Shown: positions 1-12,223 of the stretch, one piece after another | How the letters are laid out: every line of letters begins with the position of its first letter | Numbering within the stretch: the first letter of the stretch is position 1 | NCBI GenBank assembly: GCA_013400975.1 | Contig: WBMZ01005333.1 | Coordinates: 62,001 to 126,000 of the forward strand | Source: Atrichornis clamosus | Lineage: Eukaryota > Chordata > Aves > Passeriformes > Menuridae | DNA: 64,000 nt | Direction of reading: 5' to 3' | Made by a program: the position numbers and the translations under genes | The notes under the pieces: model-generated | The model's input: only the letters and a program-made list of their open reading frames with translations | The model's database searches: none | Told to the model about the DNA's origin: nothing

Positions 1-58
1 TTTTCAGCAGTGCTGAAACACTTCATCAGTTGTTCATGTTTTCTCTTTTCTTTTGCAG

Positions 59-167
59 TTTCTGAAGAAGGGCAATTCAAGGCACTTTGTAGTTACCTCT
101 CTCTACCTACAAATTTGTTTCTGCTCTTCCAGGAATATTGGGACGTAGTAAATCCACTGCTTCAAAG
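59..167 (+). CDS. UBR1: UBR1 exon (6th from the end)
   Basis: Acceptor ttttgcag ends at 58 and donor gtacta starts at 168. The exon opens with the last two bases of a split codon, then reads [18 protein letters not shown] and continues to PLLQ, ending with two bases of an Arg codon. Confidence 0.93.
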
Positions 168-3100
168 GTACTAACTGGGACTGGACAGGCCATGTTTTTC
201 TGTTGTGGTATTTGTGTGGGAATTCTGGATCAAATTTGTTAAAAAATGATTGAGTTCAAATTCACACTGAAGTTCTAAATATATTGCACAGGTACACCCA
301 ATCTCTTAAAGCAGTTAAAAAAACATAAAGCATTCTCTATTTTATGATAATTCCAATATTAAATAATTACTGTTTAAGGGACTAGTGCTTGCAGACCTAT
401 ATGGACCCATACAGACAGAAGGAAGTGACTTTAAACCTTTGCTTGCATGATGTGCCACTTACTGTTCATTTGCCTATTTTTAATCTGTCTACAGCAAACA
501 CGATTACATGAGCTGTAAAATTAGATTATAGAAAATTATGTAGCTGGCAGGGTGAGGCTTTGTATTATTTCTTCTCTGCATTTCCAAAATAGACTGGTGG
601 ATGTTGAAATGGGCTTAATGGTTAAAAGGTGCAGTTTGAGTATTATGTACATGGCCATCTACAGTAATGGAATCATAGAATGTAAAGAACTGGGAGTGGC
701 CTTAAAGATACCTAGTTCCAACTTCCTTGGCATGGGCAGGGACACCTTCCACTAGACCAGTTTGCTCCAAGCCTTACCCAGCCTTGCCTTGAACACTGCC
801 AGAGTTGGGGCATCCACAAATTCTCTCAGCAACCTGTACCAGTATCTTACCATCCTCACAGGAAAGAATTTCTTCCTAATTTCTAACCTAAGTTTCCCCT
901 CTTTCAGTTTGTGAAAGTAGTAGTAAAGAATGCCTTTTTTCTTTAGCAGTAAAGAAAGAATTGGATAAATTCTGCATTCAAAAACTCAAATTAAATAAAC
1001 AGACACACCGTCCCCCACCCCCAGTAAGAATAATCCAGCTACATTGTGTTGGAGAATGTCTCTGTACTTGATGTCACCATTTGAGCACCTGACTGCATTC
1101 ATGATTATTCCTGTTTCTTGGCAGAATACTCGGACTCACACTGGCTTTTACTGCATTGTTGTTTGATTTTTAACCTCTGTTCTGCTTTGCTGTCTAGATT
1201 TCTTCAATTTAGGGGTGTTTTGAACTGTTGACTCCCAACTTACCGTCCATACAGCTGACCCAAAAAATTCCCTATATACAGTTTTACTATGATCAATTCC
1301 ATTAGTAGTATATGTTATTACTTATAAATGAATAACCTAAATTTCCCAATTAAATTACTAAATACGTTTGTCTTGCTCCTACATATTTCCTCAAAAACAT
1401 AACGGTGCTCCTAAGAGAACATAAGATGTTACTTGTGAACACTGGAAAACGATCACTAGAAGCAGGGGTAACAAATAGTTACAGTGCTCCTAGTTACAAA
1501 AAGAGGTTTCAAGTAGGAGGCTACATATTTAACGTAATAGTAACAGTTGCCAAATCACCATGCAGGTTCCCATATGTTTTTTTACAGAATCTTATTTCAG
1601 AAGACTAAATTTGATGATTGTTGAGAAATGTGTTAAATGAAGCATACTAGATTGACCATCTGCTACAGTCCTTTCTCACTTCTCCTTTTTGTAGAAAAAA
1701 GATACTTTAAACAATTCCTCTGTTTGGTAACTGGCCAATACCTACCATTATTTTGGTAGACACTTTTGGCTATTCTAAGTGAGCATGCAACATGCAAGAA
1801 ACCATTGTAAAGCAACCATTAGGTGATGATTGTTAAATAAAAACAACCTTTTTTTTCTATTAGAATGTATGATATTTATTTATGCTGTGTCTTTCAGCAC
1901 ATATGTTCCAAAAGGTGCTATGTGTTGTAGCCCACCTTGAGAGCTTGAATATATCTGAAGACTGCTTGCATTTTTTTGACTCTGTGTATTTTCTGTATTT
2001 TCATGTGCGTGATGATGATTTTAAGCATTTTTTTCACGTGGGTTTTTCCTTTTGTATACAAACTTAAAATCTTCTCCTGAAGCAAAAGTATAAACACCCC
2101 TTCCCTGTTTCTCCTTGTGAAGTTTTAGGTAGAACTACCAACACTTTATCAGTGTTTTGTCTTTTCTTATCACTTACTAGGTTAGTTTAGTGAATCTAAA
2201 CGTGTATTTTTATGAAATGTTGTCATCTGCAAATGTTTATTTGAAATAGGTGGTGTGCTGACCCAGTGGTGTTAAGTTGTTTGAAAGGGAAAAGCATTGC
2301 AATAAGGTAAGCTTATTGTTGTTATTTTCTTCTGGTTTTGACTTGAAACAGTTGAAAGAATGAAGTGCTCATTGTGGGCAAGTTAGAGAGTTTGTGTTTT
2401 ATTTTTCCTGCTCTGCTACTAAAAATACATTTGTCTTTCAGTGGTTATGTATTATTCCTCATACAGTGACTCTTCATTGAGATTGTATGACATTGTTAAA
2501 TAAGTAATCTAGTCTGCTCTAGGAAAAAACAAAAGCTAAGCGAAATATGAAATGTCTTCATACATGTAGGTTATAGATGAAATTTAATTTCAACACCTTT
2601 GCTGGAATATAGAAGTGTTGAAACTCCCTTGTAGAGCCTCTCACTTGGGATTTTAGGACTGAAGAATTGCTCTAGAACTGAAAGTTTAGCAGGAATTAAT
2701 AGCTATTTATTCTGTTCTTTGCTTTGATCTTTATTATTCTTGTAATATTTTTTTTTTCACTTACCCAGGTATCCTAGGAAAAGAAATCATTTAATAGAGC
2801 TTCCTGAAGATTATAGCTGCCTTCTGAACCAAGCCTCTCAGTTTAGGTAAGATGTGACAATTTGACTTCCTTGGTGTTTTGTCACCTTTAATGATTTTTA
2901 GATTCTTGCAGTTACTGTAACTGAAGTTAAAACGATACAGACATTAGGGACTGTTATGGTTATACTGACCAATACTAACACATGTTCATTTGAAATGTGA
3001 AACACAGCAGCTTACTAAATGAAGTCACTTGTGTTTGATAAGATAGCATATGTTATTATTCCTTTATCTGCTGGTCATTTTTCTCCAGTGCAATGTGCAT

Positions 3101-4568
3101 TTGGTTTGGCTGTAAGCCTGAAAATTATTTTTGCACTGGACACAACAAGCCCAGATTATGGCACTGTTTTATGCCAAGAAGCATGAATCACAGGATAATT
3201 CAGGTCAGAAGGGAACCTCAGCTGATCATCTAACTCAACCTCCTGCTCAAAGTGGATATCTTACATATAAAATATTTCAAGCATTGTAAAAATATACCCT
3301 AAGGAGGCAGATATGCGAAATGATTATGACATAATATGTCTTAGGTTTTTGTTTGATTGTGATTCGGGGTTTTTAGTTGTTTGGGTCTCTTTGTTGTTGC
3401 TTTTTAAGGAATATTAACCATAGTTATACGTGTCTTTTGAAATTTTAATTCCTACTGTAACTTTCTGGTTACACTTCTTTTAGATGCCCACGGTCTTCTG
3501 ATGATGAACAAAAACATCCAGTATTGTGTTTATTTTGTGGAGCTATGTTGTGCTCCCAGAATACTTGCTGTCAGGAACTGGTGAATGGGGAGGAGTTGGG
3601 AGCCTGTACTTCTCATGCTCTCCAATGTGGAGCTGGAGTCTGTATGTTTCTCAAGTAAGTACCAGAATTTAATGTGCTAAAGAATAAAGGAAAGTATTAG
3701 AAGGCCAAAATTCACAACATTATCAAAGCACATGATTCTTTTTGTCTGAGAAGAATCATTGCTTTGAGCTTTGACCTAAATTATAATTCACCAAAAAGTG
3801 AAGAATCTGCTTGGAGTTGTATTTTAAATGTAGCTTTTTTTTTTTTCTTTAAGAATCAGGGAGTGCAAAGTTGTCCTCATTGAAGGTAAAACCAGGGGCT
3901 GCTTATACCCTGCACCCTACTTGGATGAATATGGAGAAACAGATCCAGGTCTAAAGTAAGTAAATGTTTGACTTTCTACATTTCCACATTTGTATCTCTT
4001 TCTTATACCCATTGAGCAACGTGTTCCTCTTGCTGGTGTGTACAGCACTGTAATGTGTGTCTTGGCCTGGTGAACTTGGGTAACTTCAAATTCCTGATGG
4101 CAGTTTCCAGTCGTGAGTGGGTAGTTTATAATGAGAAAATACTTTTTTTTTGGTACTGTTAAACTTTATTACTTTTCTCAAGAATGCTTTGTATGCTTCT
4201 CATCAGAAACGTGACAACTGCCATTGTTGAAATGTCATTGTGGAAATGGCAACCATTGCCTGTCACATGTAGAATTTCTTTTTACATTTCCAATAGCCTT
4301 GTTGGAATTGGTGTTCATACAAGTATTCAGTACAGTCTAGTGTTAATGTTAGACTATTAATTGGACAGTTTATCAGTTGCTATTCTGGTATGCTAACTGG
4401 TTATTCCCTTCTTTTCTTCTATGAAGAAGAGGCAATCCCCTGCACTTATGTTGGGAGCGTTACCGGAAGCTCCATCTGCTGTGGCAGCAGCACTGCATCA
4501 TAGAGGAGATTGCCAGGAGCCAAGAAACGAATCAGATCTTCTTTGGATTCAACTGGCAACTGCTCTGA
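59..4568 (+). CDS. UBR1: UBR1, E3 ubiquitin ligase N-recognin, C-terminal part (six exons, 5' end outside the window)
   Basis: UBR1 binds destabilising N-terminal residues and ubiquitinates those proteins in the N-degron pathway (known for the family). The visible join is 59-167, 2250-2306, 2769-2846, 3484-3654, 3854-3955 and 4427-4568; it gives 218 residues plus stop, about the last eighth of a roughly 1750-residue protein. All junctions are AG/GT and phases agree. The reading contains [18 protein letters not shown], a Cys-rich C-terminal block (LCLFCG, CCQ, GAC...H, CGAGVC), [13 protein letters not shown] and the terminal FGFNWQLL. The ending and the YPRKRN block match UBR1 rather than UBR2, whose C-terminus as I recall it ends DWQHL. 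The UBR box and RING lie upstream, outside the window. The neighbour downstream on the same strand is TTBK2, as in human, with PRPH2L antisense between them. I see no break or frameshift. Confidence 0.95.
669..915 (-). repeat. CR1 LINE 3' end (fossil)
   Basis: The + strand reads as the reverse complement of the avian CR1 3' tail: aatcatagaatg, ccttaaagata-cctagttccaac, catgggcagggacacctt, ccactagaccag, ccttgaacactgccag, ggggcatccacaa, and aagaatttcttcctaat, then a ctctttcagttt run. It lies in a UBR1 intron. Substitutions throughout make it an old, 5'-truncated copy. Confidence 0.9.
2250..2306 (+). CDS. UBR1: UBR1 exon (5th from the end)
   Basis: A 57-base exon between an acceptor at 2248-2249 and donor gtaagc at 2307. 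It reads [18 protein letters not shown] after completing the split Arg codon. It is too short to stand out as an open frame; protein homology and phase define it. Confidence 0.92.
2769..2846 (+). CDS. UBR1: UBR1 exon (4th from the end)
   Basis: A 78-base exon after acceptor ttacccag, with donor gtaaga at 2847. It reads [20 protein letters not shown] and then QASQF, ending inside an Arg codon. Confidence 0.93.
3184..3262 (-). repeat. CR1 LINE 3' end, short fragment
   Basis: The segment runs aatcacaggataattcaggt, cagaagggaacctc, gatcatctaactcaacc, tcctgctcaaagtgga. This is the antisense of a second CR1 subfamily tail (tcaagttggaagggac...gatcatctggtccaac...cctgctcaaag). It lies in a UBR1 intron and is strongly 5'-truncated. 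Confidence 0.75.
3484..3654 (+). CDS. UBR1: UBR1 exon (3rd from the end), Cys-rich block
   Basis: A 171-base exon after acceptor cttttag, with donor gtaagt at 3655. It encodes the Cys/His-rich C-terminal block: [19 protein letters not shown], then [19 protein letters not shown], then a CGAGVC turn and MFL. The spaced cysteines suggest metal binding, which is an inference. Confidence 0.95.
3854..3955 (+). CDS. UBR1: UBR1 exon (penultimate)
   Basis: A 102-base exon after a T-rich tract and acceptor tttaag, with donor gtaagt at 3956. It reads [20 protein letters not shown] and then [13 protein letters not shown], ending with two bases of a Lys codon. Confidence 0.95.
4427..4568 (+). CDS. UBR1: UBR1 terminal coding exon
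   Basis: The acceptor is tgaag at 4422-4426, after a pyrimidine tract. The exon completes a Lys codon, then reads [20 protein letters not shown] and continues to FFGFNWQLL, with TGA at 4566-4568. A longer open frame across this stretch is a frame-shifted shadow. Confidence 0.95.
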
Positions 4569-5085
4569 GTCTCTTGAGTTTTAGTGAAAACTCTTACCTT
4601 TGGCAGTGCTCTGGAAAAGGAAAGGAGGGTGGCAGTAAAAAAATCTGCTCAAGTGGATTCTGTAGTTCAGACACAATTGGTGGATTCTCTAGATTGTATG
4701 TATCCCTGATAATTGAAACATAAGCTCATGTCATTATTTTCCTCTTCTTTTTTGTCTTTTCAAAAAAGAAAAACCACATTCTGTAATTATTATTGAACAT
4801 TCAGGTCCAGAAATATTTCCATGTTTTTCAAGAGTTCTAATTATTTCACATGTTTTCGTGAGGACAGTTCCCAACTGCTCTGCTTTGGAGCATGCACCAC
4901 GTTTCTTTCTCTTCCATGCCTTGAGAACATACCTAAGTGGTGTTGCCAAGGAAAAACCTCCTTTACTTTCTTCCTGGGTTCTTTTCCCAAGCTTAGTGAA
5001 GCTTTAAATAGGTTGAGATAATATTAGAGTGGAAGTGGTGCCAGATCTTTAGTCATCTGCAGCAACAGGTACAATAAAGAATAAA
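4569..5085 (+). other. UBR1: Probable UBR1 3'UTR with tandem AATAAA signals
   Basis: After the stop the sequence is non-coding. Two AATAAA hexamers lie at 5073-5078 and 5080-5085, about 510 bases past the stop, making them the first plausible cleavage signals. Longer isoforms using AATAAA sequences near 6997 and 7042 cannot be excluded. Confidence 0.5.
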
Positions 5086-8000
5086 TTTTACAGAAAAAGC
5101 TTGCGTTCAGCTATACCTTGGGATTTAATGAAGAATTTTCATTAATGAATTCTTTAAATGAGAAGTGTGGGGTAGAAAGTGTATGGGGGGAATTACCATC
5201 TTGCTTGTTGCATCAAAAAATTAAGTCTGTGCTTTTTGCATTGCCAGAGCTGCACTTTATCTAATGAATTTATCCTCCATTAATGTATATCATGAGGTCT
5301 AGGACTTCACCATTTGGCTAGGTTGTGGTTAGTTTTACTTTCTTTACAGCTTGTCTTCTGAGATTTTCCCCAAGAATCAAACATGACAATACTGCTGGTA
5401 GGTAGTTGTAGTGTAGCTATGCAAGAGCCAGAGACTTCAGTAAACAACCATCAAAGCTATCACTGGACTAAAATAAAGGCCCAAAACCAGCAAGTTTTAG
5501 AATCAGAAATAAGTTTGCTCATATTTGACGGATTTTCCACGCTTTATCTTCTGTCACTACTGTTTGTAGCATGTTTTGGAGCTGCATAAATGAAATGGTG
5601 TGTTTTGGGAGGCACATTCAGTGCTTCAGTGCCAGGTAGAGCAGAAAAGGGAAAAAAAGGTGGCTAAGTCTGTCTCTTTGCCCTTCAGTAGTTAATAACA
5701 CATTGTGATTGAACTCTCTCTCAATGATATGTGATTGTCCTTCAGTTCTAAATGTTTGTTGTTCTATTTTCTGAATTTCAGCCATAATACACATGAGAGA
5801 ATTTGTAATGTGATGTGTAAAAACTCTTTCCCGGGAAATGCCATTTCCACGTGAAAGTTTGAAGTTGTCACTAACGTAAATTTCCCTGCACCTTTGTTAT
5901 TTGGATTATTTTGTGCCATTTTAATAAGGCTTTCAAGGGGAAGTTTCCAAATTAATGTCTGAGTGTGTTTTTGTATGATGGGGTTTTTTTGTTTTTTTCA
6001 TTTGACACAGTTGTATGAGAGTAGAATCACAATTAATGATTTAGGTTTAAATACCATTCTTCTCCTGTTTTTTAAAAAGTTTTTTGAGTATGTATGTGTG
6101 AGTGCATTTAGCAGCACCATAACTAATCAATAGATGGAATACCAATGAACTCAAATACTATTCTGGTTTCAAATACTTTTTAAAAGCTCTTGCTGTAATC
6201 CTTCCCCAATGATATAAAAAGTTGGCTTTCGTATATCTTCCATGTATTCTGTTTCTTGCAATTACGACCATTCTCCTTATTTTGATTCTATCAGATTTTA
6301 ATTAATCTGAATATTAAACTCTTTGAAGACAAACATTAATTCGGTTAGTCTTCTCTAAAACATGTTTGAAACATGTACTGAATTTAGAACAGTTGTCATG
6401 AAAACTTGCATGCACTGGCGATTTTTATGTCATCAAAACACTGCTTACCAACAAAAATACTGAATTAAGACTAGCAAATTTATGCCTCATTGATACCAAA
6501 CCTGTTTTCTTTTACTGTTTCCTTGTGATATTTACCTATTCATTTATCAAAAACTTTCAGTTATCTTGCACTTCACTCCTACAAAATTTCTGTTATCCAT
6601 TATGCAGTGAGATCACTTTGTTTTGTTTTCTGTCTGAACTATAGTGTGTAAGGACAGGAGCTGGTAAGAGCAGGTGAGCTCGTTTAAAGCTCTAGAAATC
6701 TCTTTGTAGCTGAAGAAGTGGGAGAGGAAAGTTGTATCTTTCTGTACGTTTGCACATACTAATTTAGCAAATGGGCTCCCATATAATTCACTGACTAGCG
6801 TGGTCATCTTTCATTTCATAAATTACTATGCAGTTTTGTTCACTGTGAGTATAATCTGTATTTAGTGACTGCAAGATGCTTATGCCACTGATTTCTGTTC
6901 CATCCAAGCTGACAGAAGTTATTTGATAATGCACATACTGGTATCTTTAATTGCAAAAATGTAAATTTGAAACTTGTATAATGTTCTTGTGCTTTTGAAA
7001 TAAAATATCTTGTATATGTATATTTAAAAAAGGAAAAAAGGAAATAAAATAACTTCTCGTAGATGATTCGGTTTTTGTTTGAAGGCACTTTGCCACCTCA
7101 CAATTCATTTTACAAGAGCATTATAGCGGTGTCTGTCAGTATGGACAAGGAGAGGAGCTGGTGAATGGTTGGTAAACTGCCAGTTACCCCTGTAGTCTGT
7201 ATCATCATTATACTGTGAGGAATGGTAGTGTGCGTTTTCTTACATAAAGAAATACTCCACTTGAAACCTGTCCTAGTATTTTACAGATGTAAATTCCTAC
7301 AGTGTCTACCTGAATTTGTAAAAGAAGTCTTAAGTGTACAGAATTTAATATTTAGATGCTCTGCAACTGATCAAGTTGAGTGACTCTGGTTTTGTATCTT
7401 CTCGAAGAACTGGCTGTGCTATTTGGCAGGTACCTGATCTCTCCAAAGGGAAACCTTGTGGTGTTGGTCTAATGTGCTATGTGATACCTACTTTAAAAAA
7501 AAAAAGTTATATTATAGAGCTAAGCAAACAAGCAAGAAATATTTTACACAGAAATGGCCAGTACTTCTTGCCCCTTTTTATGTTACAGACTGCTGGATGT
7601 CATCATGTCCTTGCTGCTTTATTGTAGCTTTGGGCACTGTTTGGGTGTTTATGGTGTTGCTCTTTATGCTTATTCTTAGTAAACAGTTTTTAAGAACCAG
7701 TTCCTGAAGAGGTAAAAGGTAGAAGTAGATAGATTGGAGTCTACTAGCAAAAATGTTCTGATTAGAACAAGCATCCTGTTAATTATTTCTTACATAGTTA
7801 AAATCTCAATGTACAAAATTATATAGAACAGTATTTTGGCCATTTTATGCTTTGCTTTATGGTTGAAATCCACTTTATTTTCTAGACAATAACCTTGATT
7901 AATCTCCAATGTAAACTAGTTAGATTAATAATACAACATCTAAGCTGTTACTTAGATTCTTCTAACCTATTACTTGACAAGATTTTCAAAGATACTTTCT

Positions 8001-10850
8001 TCAAAAATATAAGTTGTTTCATTTCTGTGGCACAATCTATTTTCTTTGTTTTTATCAATATTTTGCAGGTAGGCTAAATTTGAGGGTTGATACCGAAAAA
8101 AAGAAAAAGCTAATAATGAATATCCACTCCTACACGTCTCTTAAATCTAGTTTTTTCTAATCCTAGCTACATTTATCTAAAGTTACATTCAGCACTGTTG
8201 AAAGCGTACATGAAAGTGAAGCTATGTAAAGGAAGTGTGCATTGAAGGAGAGCGAGCTGAAATTCCCAGAGGTGATATACATGATTTTGTGTAATGGTGA
8301 GCAAGAGACCAGGTATAAAGTTAAACATGAGACATTAAAATGGGACCTGAGGTTTCTTTTTTTTTCTGTGTGACTGTTGTTCATGAGATCAAAAAAAGGA
8401 GTATAGTTTGTGCTGTTTAAGTACAGGTTGTCAAACAACTTCGAGTCTATCAGACTTAATTTTAGAAGGTTTCTGGGCTTCATGCTTGAGTGAATGAGCT
8501 GCAGTGAAATGTTGTGAAGCACAGAGTGGGGGCTGTGGATTTCGTGGTGTTTTCAAGTCCTTGCTATGTTTGTGAAGATCTGTGGCTGGTCTTTTTCAGC
8601 AGACTGCAGAACCTTAGGTCTCCTTAATTGTGCCTGAAATGTAATATTGGCCTCTTCAGGCACAAGTTTTGAGATGTTCATCCCAATGTACCAGAGTTCC
8701 TGCTTGAGCTATGTTCATTTTAACAACGTCCTAAAAGCACTGCATCTTTATATTTTACTGTTTTTTCTTTATTATCAACGTAGAGGAAGTGTTTTCAGTG
8801 GTAATCAGGAAGCTTTAAAGAAAGAGTATTGTAATAGCCATTACTAAAGAAACTGTCCTTGAGCCTTCACCAGAAACTGAACGTTACAGTGTTTATTTTA
8901 TTTTTTAAATGAACAACTTGATAAAGAAGATGTTTTTATGCATTGGTGAGTTCCTTACTCTGGAAGTTGCTTATTGTTATTCATTCTGACTGGATTCAGG
9001 ATTAATAACAAATAGGATAAGAAGTGTCCCCCAAATCCTATTTATTTCTGTGTCTGAGCAGATGCCCTGGCTTAAAGGCTTGGCTCGCTAATGCCATCTT
9101 TGTCTTTATAAATTACAGAGAATTAAAGGTGGAGTCTGCTACTACCTGAGTTTGTTTCCTTGAGCCAGTGCCTGTGATGTTAAATACTGCAGGGAACTCA
9201 AAGTATTGTGACAGGTGCTGTAAACGAATCTGGGTATGTAGGGTGCTCTTCCACATTCTGAGGAAATCAATAAATGCAAAGCAAAGAAGAAAGCATTTAT
9301 TAACAAAAATACATTTTATCCTGATTACTGTGAAATGAGCTGTCATCATTTTGTAATGTATCAGTACCAATGGAGACTCTGAATGCCTAGAGAGGATAGA
9401 AATTAACAATCTAATGACTAAGTAATTACTCGTAATAGGCCAGACAAAGACTGTTTCCTGTGAAATGTATGCTGAAACTCAGTTAATTTCAAAAGCAATC
9501 ACATTACGCTGTTACAGTTTCTGGCAGTTGGCTGAGAGACAAAGGTTAAATTGCTAAATACTAAGTAGTCTTTTATGGGAAAGTTTTCTTATGCAAGTAA
9601 ATGAGCTGTATGAGGGTCAGAAAATTGTGTAGCTGAGTACTTCCACCTCTACATACTAATGTGTTACAGCAATTACTGCATGATATTTGTGTCTACAGAG
9701 ATGCTCAGGCTGGATAATCAGTTCACTCTGCCTTCCAAATCTGTTTTTGCAGAGCAGATTCTTGACAAATTCATCAACTAGAAAGTTAGCAAAAGAGTAA
9801 GCTCACAATTCTGGTAATTCTGCAAGCTCAAGACTGAGAGAGGATTTTAAGTGGTGGAAAATGTCAGGTTACATCTGCTTCTGCAGTTAAATGCGTTTTG
9901 CTCTTAGGAAATATGGTAATATTTACAACCATTTTCATCATGCTGAACAATTCCTCACATTTTATATTTTATTCTTTTTATTATTTTTTTGGATATTCTT
10001 AGTCCTCTTGATTCAATTTTTTCCTAATTAAAGAAACTGCAACAACCCCTACTGAAATAATTTCTGATTTTCTCTGAGTTGTTTCTGATTATGTTACAAC
10101 TTTTGATTATTGAGGTCTAGAACTGTTTTACCAACTGTAGATAGACTAAAATTGTGTTGAGGAAGTTACTGCTATTGACTGACACGTGGCACTTTGCGTA
10201 CTCGTCTGAAAAAAAAATACTACATTAAAAAAAGCCCATATGCTGTTGCAAAATCTGATTAATTTGCAGTACGTGACTGTCCTTCTGCTTGATCTCTCAA
10301 GGCACTACAACTCATTCTTTCATTCTTTTCCAGTGTGTATCAGCTAATTATAGAGCTGCTTGTAAGTACTTTTGGCTCTCAAAAATGGCTGAAGGAATTC
10401 CACACCAGTTAAATTTTAATCCCACACTGGGCAAAGTGATTGCAGTGAAGACTAGAAGTAGACACACAGGTAAATGCAATGCAAACGGAAGACTTAAGTT
10501 TGTGTAGAAGGAAGTCTCAGCTTAAAAATCCAGTTCTTTGCAGGGGTTTTAATTTGCCTAAGTATAGGCCTAAATTGTTAAGCAGTGAAAGAATTGCATC
10601 TGAAATTATAGTCATGCACGTACAGATTATTACATTGCACAGTATTTTTACAATACATCCTTACTGTATAATTCTTGCTTTTTCTAGTGTTACAGGATAC
10701 AACAGTGTTTAGACAAGTAAAGAAATTTTTACTGTTACTTCTGCACAGTTTCAAAAGCAGGAATGGTTCGGCGTTGAATATCCCAGTGATAAAGCTTCTT
10801 TTCTTGATTATCCACAAAGAATGCACTCATCGCAGTAGCAAGTAAAATAT
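5086..10850. other. Non-coding interval between UBR1 and PRPH2L (tail-to-tail)
   Basis: AT-rich sequence with scattered AATAAA hexamers on the + strand near 6997 and 7042. The longest open frames here (119 residues at 8163-8522 on - and 98 residues at 9113-9409 on -) lack recognisable domains, splice context or codon character. I see no RNA gene or recognisable repeat in it. Confidence 0.5.
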
Positions 10851-11956
10851 TTTATTTGGTCTTTTAACCTCTGTTTTGTATCAGTACATTTTTCCTGCTT
10901 ACTATTAATGAGCAATTACAGTCATAGGGCATCCTGTAACTACAAGTGGTGTGGGCATTAAAGGGTTTCACTCCATGCATTGACAGAATTCCTGAGCGCT
11001 GTATTAGGAGTGTGGCGGGAGAGCTGTCAGTCTGTCTTCGCCTTCACTGGTTTCAAATAATCCCTTACCTTCCTGCCCCTGGATCAATGTGGTAAGTACT
11101 TTTGAAATGAGGAGCTTTTAAGCATCTAGGATCATCAGTGTGTGTTTTATAGGAAATATCTACTTGCTTTTAAACTTGTGCTGTCACATGCTGCTTGGGA
11201 GTGTGAATATCTCTGCACAAGCTGTCAGTTTCATTAAGCACAGAGCTTTCAACAGTACCCTTTGACTATCAGGGAAGTGTGGCAACTGGCTTTCTCTAAA
11301 TGGGGTAAAGGAAAAAATACTTCAGACTTTTTGGGAAAAATAAGTTAAATACTTTATGGTGACTTTCATTGCTTTCACTTGAGTTTCACCTACCTAGTAG
11401 GTTCTTGTAGAAGGGCTGTAATATATGTACATTTTGTTGAAATTTCTCCTTTCCTAACTTGGACCAACAGAGTTTTCATTTCTGTTTTTATCTTTTTTTT
11501 GGTAAAGAATCTTTTTATCCAGCGTCATAATTTCTTTTGGGACTTCCCTGCTCCTGGGATTTTTACAGACAGTAACAACAAACTTTGTCGGTACATATTC
11601 AACTAATTTGTATGTTAGCAGATGTAGACCCATCCTGTCTGGAACCTTTGCTTGTGTGTAATGATTACTCTGATGTATTCAGACCGTGACAGAAGTCTGT
11701 AAGCAAAGGAGAGAAAGTGGGGAAAATTCCAAGTTTTGTGCAGTGTTGAGAATCAGGGATTTCACAAGTAAAAGTATATCCATCCATCCAAAGAAGTATC
11801 AGCATTTTTGGAGCTGTCACCATTCTGTGGTTTGTTCAATTGTCTTACTAGTTTTTCTACCTTTTTTCTTTTTTCCCCAGCAGATAAAAATCTGGTGACT
11901 GTAGGACTGTAGTAGAGCAAAGCTACATTTGTGATGTCATTTCTTTGAAGTTTTGC
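10851..11956 (-). other. PRPH2L: Probable PRPH2L 3'UTR and polyadenylation signal
   Basis: Reading the - strand from the PRPH2L stop, the first AATAAA is the complement of 10851-10856, giving a 3'UTR of about 1.1 kb. Nothing else coding is visible here. The boundary is a prediction from one hexamer. Confidence 0.4.
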
Positions 11957-12223
11957 CTATCTAGCTGCAGGGATAGATTTTGTTGTAACATTGGTTTTGC
12001 CACAGTTTGTGTTTTGAATGTCAATGTTGGGGTCATTCATGCCTGAAACAGTGGAGATCTGATTGGCTTTGCCCATGTTCTTAATGATGTTGATGTTGTA
12101 TTTGGCAGTTTCCACAAAACTGTTTTCTAGTAACCAACCATCTGATTCACCCTCCAGATCTCCTAGCAGAAGGACATTCTTCATGGCTGTTTGTAGGTAC
12201 CGGACACCAATAAGGACAGAGAG
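11957..12223 (-). CDS. PRPH2L: PRPH2L coding exon 3 and stop
   Basis: After acceptor tttcttacag the exon reads [14 protein letters not shown], finishing helix 4, then the cytoplasmic tail with [10 protein letters not shown], and a TAG at the complement of 11957-11959. It codes 88 residues. The GWLLE block and NMGKANQI stretch align with the PRPH2 tail; the last 30 or so residues do not. Confidence 0.92.
   Translation of the reverse strand, partial: LSVLIGVRYLQTAMKNVLLLGDLEGESDGWLLENSFVETAKYNINIIKNMGKANQISTVSGMNDPNIDIQNTNCGKTNVTTKSIPAAR

Noticed and set aside
59..4568. UBR2 instead of UBR1
   Set aside because: The C-terminus reads FNWQLL and the neighbour is TTBK2. UBR2 differs in the tail, as I recall it, and lies elsewhere.
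4421..4723. 100-codon frame starting with ATG at the UBR1 last exon
   Set aside because: It is a shifted frame; the frame fixed by the preceding exons ends at 4568 in FNWQLL.
8163..8522. 119-codon open frame on the - strand
   Set aside because: Ser/Leu/Asn-rich composition of AT-rich DNA, no family resemblance, no splice or promoter context.
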